A stretch of DNA of 64,000 nt from Clostridium sp. BJN0013 (GTDB taxonomy: Bacteria; Bacillota; Clostridia; Clostridiales; Clostridiaceae): positions 2,604,001-2,668,000 of the forward strand of contig NZ_CP162495.1 of the NCBI RefSeq assembly GCF_040939125.1. Direction: 5' to 3'. The position numbers and the translations under genes were made by a program. Shown here one piece after another: positions 62,771-64,000 of the stretch. The stretch's first letter is position 1, and each line of letters opens with the position of its first letter. The notes beneath the pieces were generated by a model that did not search any database, was not told where the DNA came from, and worked only from the letters and a program-made list of their open reading frames with translations.

Positions 62771-64000
62771 TTACTGTTCCTTACTATACCAATTTCTGAT
62801 AACTAATGTACTTTCTTCACTTGGGTAATAACGTTTATCCTTATCTTGTTTGCCTATTGCGAATACAGAAAACCCCAGAAACCATGGCTCATTCTCAAAT
62901 TCTCTTCTATAAGCTTCAAAGCAATTAGCTTGTTCAACATTATTTACAATGCTATTTTCATCTGGATCCCATGGATGAAATGATGCTTCATCAGTTTTAG
63001 GAAAACCAATCTCTCCAAAGAAGATAGGTTTATTCCATTTATCATAAAAATTTTTTATCTCTTGTTTTATATTTTGGTTTCTAACTTCTCCATTTACAGA
63101 TATCTGTGAACTTTCTATTGCACTTACAAGATTTTCCGCAGTATTTGTAGCATTATTTGTAAGTTCGAAATAAGCTGCAATAGATATAAAATCTAGTTTT
63201 GAAAACAACTTATTATTTAGCTTGTTTTCATAGTCAGTAATACTTTTAGTATCCCATGATGCTGTATACCACCAATTAGTTCTATAGGTTACTAATCCTT
63301 TATAATAGGTTCTAACATAATCTATGGTATCACACCAATTTTTTTCTTCAGGTTCTATATTTACAAAATTACTCCCTATGTTTAGTGCATCTACATTGTA
63401 TGGTACTGCAATATCATCTATTAATGTCTTTAATACATTTGCCCTCCAATTTAAAAAGAAAGTATCCATATCATCTGGATTCCAATCTGTTTCAATATCC
63501 TCTCCCCCAGCTATCCAGGGATAAGGCTCTAGTATTATATTTATATTTTTACCATTTAATTGTTTAATTAAGTTTATTGCTTTCTCTTCGCTTGATCTGT
63601 CAACTCTCATACCACTTGAAGAAAGATTATCTATTTCTATTTTTACAGGTATATTTAAGGTATTCAATTGAAACTTATCTATATCACTTAAGGCTTGTTC
63701 AATGTCATAGTCTGTAGATAGATTTCCTGATTTAATCTTCTTTCCATTTAACATTTCACCTTCATTACTTTTAATATTAAAGTTCAATGTGTATTCTTTA
63801 TTCAAAGTCTTACCTTTAGTAGAATGCACCTGATTTCCGATGTTTAATATGTAACTTTCTCCTGCCGTATATCCCCCTTGAGGAGCTGTCACTGTAACTG
63901 TTTTACTATCCTGACCTAATTGTATTCCCACATTTACTTTATCACCTTTACTGTCTGTTACAGTTATTCCTTGCCTGGTTAAGTCGTCAAATTCAACATC
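62771..64000 (-). CDS. Secreted GH113-like glycoside hydrolase with Ig-like domain (5' end outside window)
   Basis: The frame stays open to the window edge, so the N-terminus is missing. The first visible part is an SbsA/Big_5 Ig-like domain (VTVTAPQGGYTAGESYIL, LNKEYTLNF). It is followed by a (beta/alpha)8 barrel resembling GH113 (INIILEPYPWIAGGEDIETDWNP, NWWYTASWD, DFISIAAYFELT) and ending WYSKEQ. The nucleophile Glu is in IFFGEIGFPKTD. The usual acid/base Glu position after strand 4 reads NIGSNFVN, with Asn, so activity is uncertain. The full protein probably has more Ig or S-layer domains. Confidence 0.75.
   Translation of the reverse strand, partial: DVEFDDLTRQGITVTDSKGDKVNVGIQLGQDSKTVTVTAPQGGYTAGESYILNIGNQVHSTKGKTLNKEYTLNFNIKSNEGEMLNGKKIKSGNLSTDYDIEQALSDIDKFQLNTLNIPVKIEIDNLSSSGMRVDRSSEEKAINLIKQLNGKNINIILEPYPWIAGGEDIETDWNPDDMDTFFLNWRANVLKTLIDDIAVPYNVDALNIGSNFVNIEPEEKNWCDTIDYVRTYYKGLVTYRTNWWYTASWDTKSITDYENKLNNKLFSKLDFISIAAYFELTNNATNTAENLVSAIESSQISVNGEVRNQNIKQEIKNFYDKWNKPIFFGEIGFPKTDEASFHPWDPDENSIVNNVEQANCFEAYRREFENEPWFLGFSVFAIGKQDKDKRYYPSEESTLVIRNWYSKEQ

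Overview
The window is low-GC DNA with strong AGGAGG-type ribosome binding sites and short minus-strand operons. It carries a clostridial-type flagellar basal-body operon, a BlaI/M56 pair, an AzlCD/Lrp locus and many clostridial small proteins. It most likely comes from the chromosome of a motile Clostridium; the species cannot be fixed from the sequence alone.

Region 1 (0-11 kb) is ordinary core genome. It holds the operon flgB-flgC-fliE-fliF-fliG-fliH-fliI-(fliJ) on the minus strand, a divergent short flagellin with its own strong terminator, an SSB paralogue, a glyoxalase-fold protein, a metallo-beta-lactamase-fold hydrolase, dUTPase and an MgtC/SapB membrane protein.

Region 2 (11-31 kb) is accessory sequence with many small regulator/target pairs: MarR with an alpha/beta hydrolase, PadR-DUF4180, BlaI/BlaR-like, and TetR/MFS plus isochorismatase-fold protein. 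Most have a visible palindromic operator. The region also holds decayed genes (ISLre2 transposase, a DUF255/YyaL protein present twice and interrupted at the same codon, an M56 fragment, a frameshifted MFS pump) and a nested mobile element: an IS3-family transposase gene split by a group II intron. rsgA closes this part.

Region 3 (31-39 kb) has a minus-strand series of hairpin terminators around very short peptide genes. One peptide gene is cut by a cleanly bounded IS4-type element with 15-bp inverted repeats and an 8-bp target duplication. A poly-arginine protein, an isoprenylcysteine methyltransferase-type protein, an aspartate/glutamate-type racemase and a LysR regulator follow.

Region 4 (38.8-49.6 kb) is bounded by two about 200-bp copies of a noncoding repeat in inverted orientation. 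Inside are a GntR-controlled ABC exporter, a radical SAM/SPASM enzyme, a second ABC exporter with two permeases, and a NodU/CmcH-type carbamoyltransferase carrying a C-terminal PqqD-like domain. This is the best candidate for an undescribed biosynthetic system. It looks like peptide or small-molecule tailoring plus export, but I found no precursor gene, and two of its enzymes look internally or N-terminally shortened.

Region 5 (49.6-64 kb) contains an IS110-family element that split a merR gene while leaving its divergent promoter and operator intact. It also contains several gene remnants (FMN-binding domain, AzlC, BtrH-like), two immunity genes behind orphan polymorphic-toxin tails, an XRE-controlled ABC exporter operon and a partial GH113-like secreted glycosidase. 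The number of broken genes between 10 and 59 kb is high, and sequencing error should be excluded for the single-base frameshifts.
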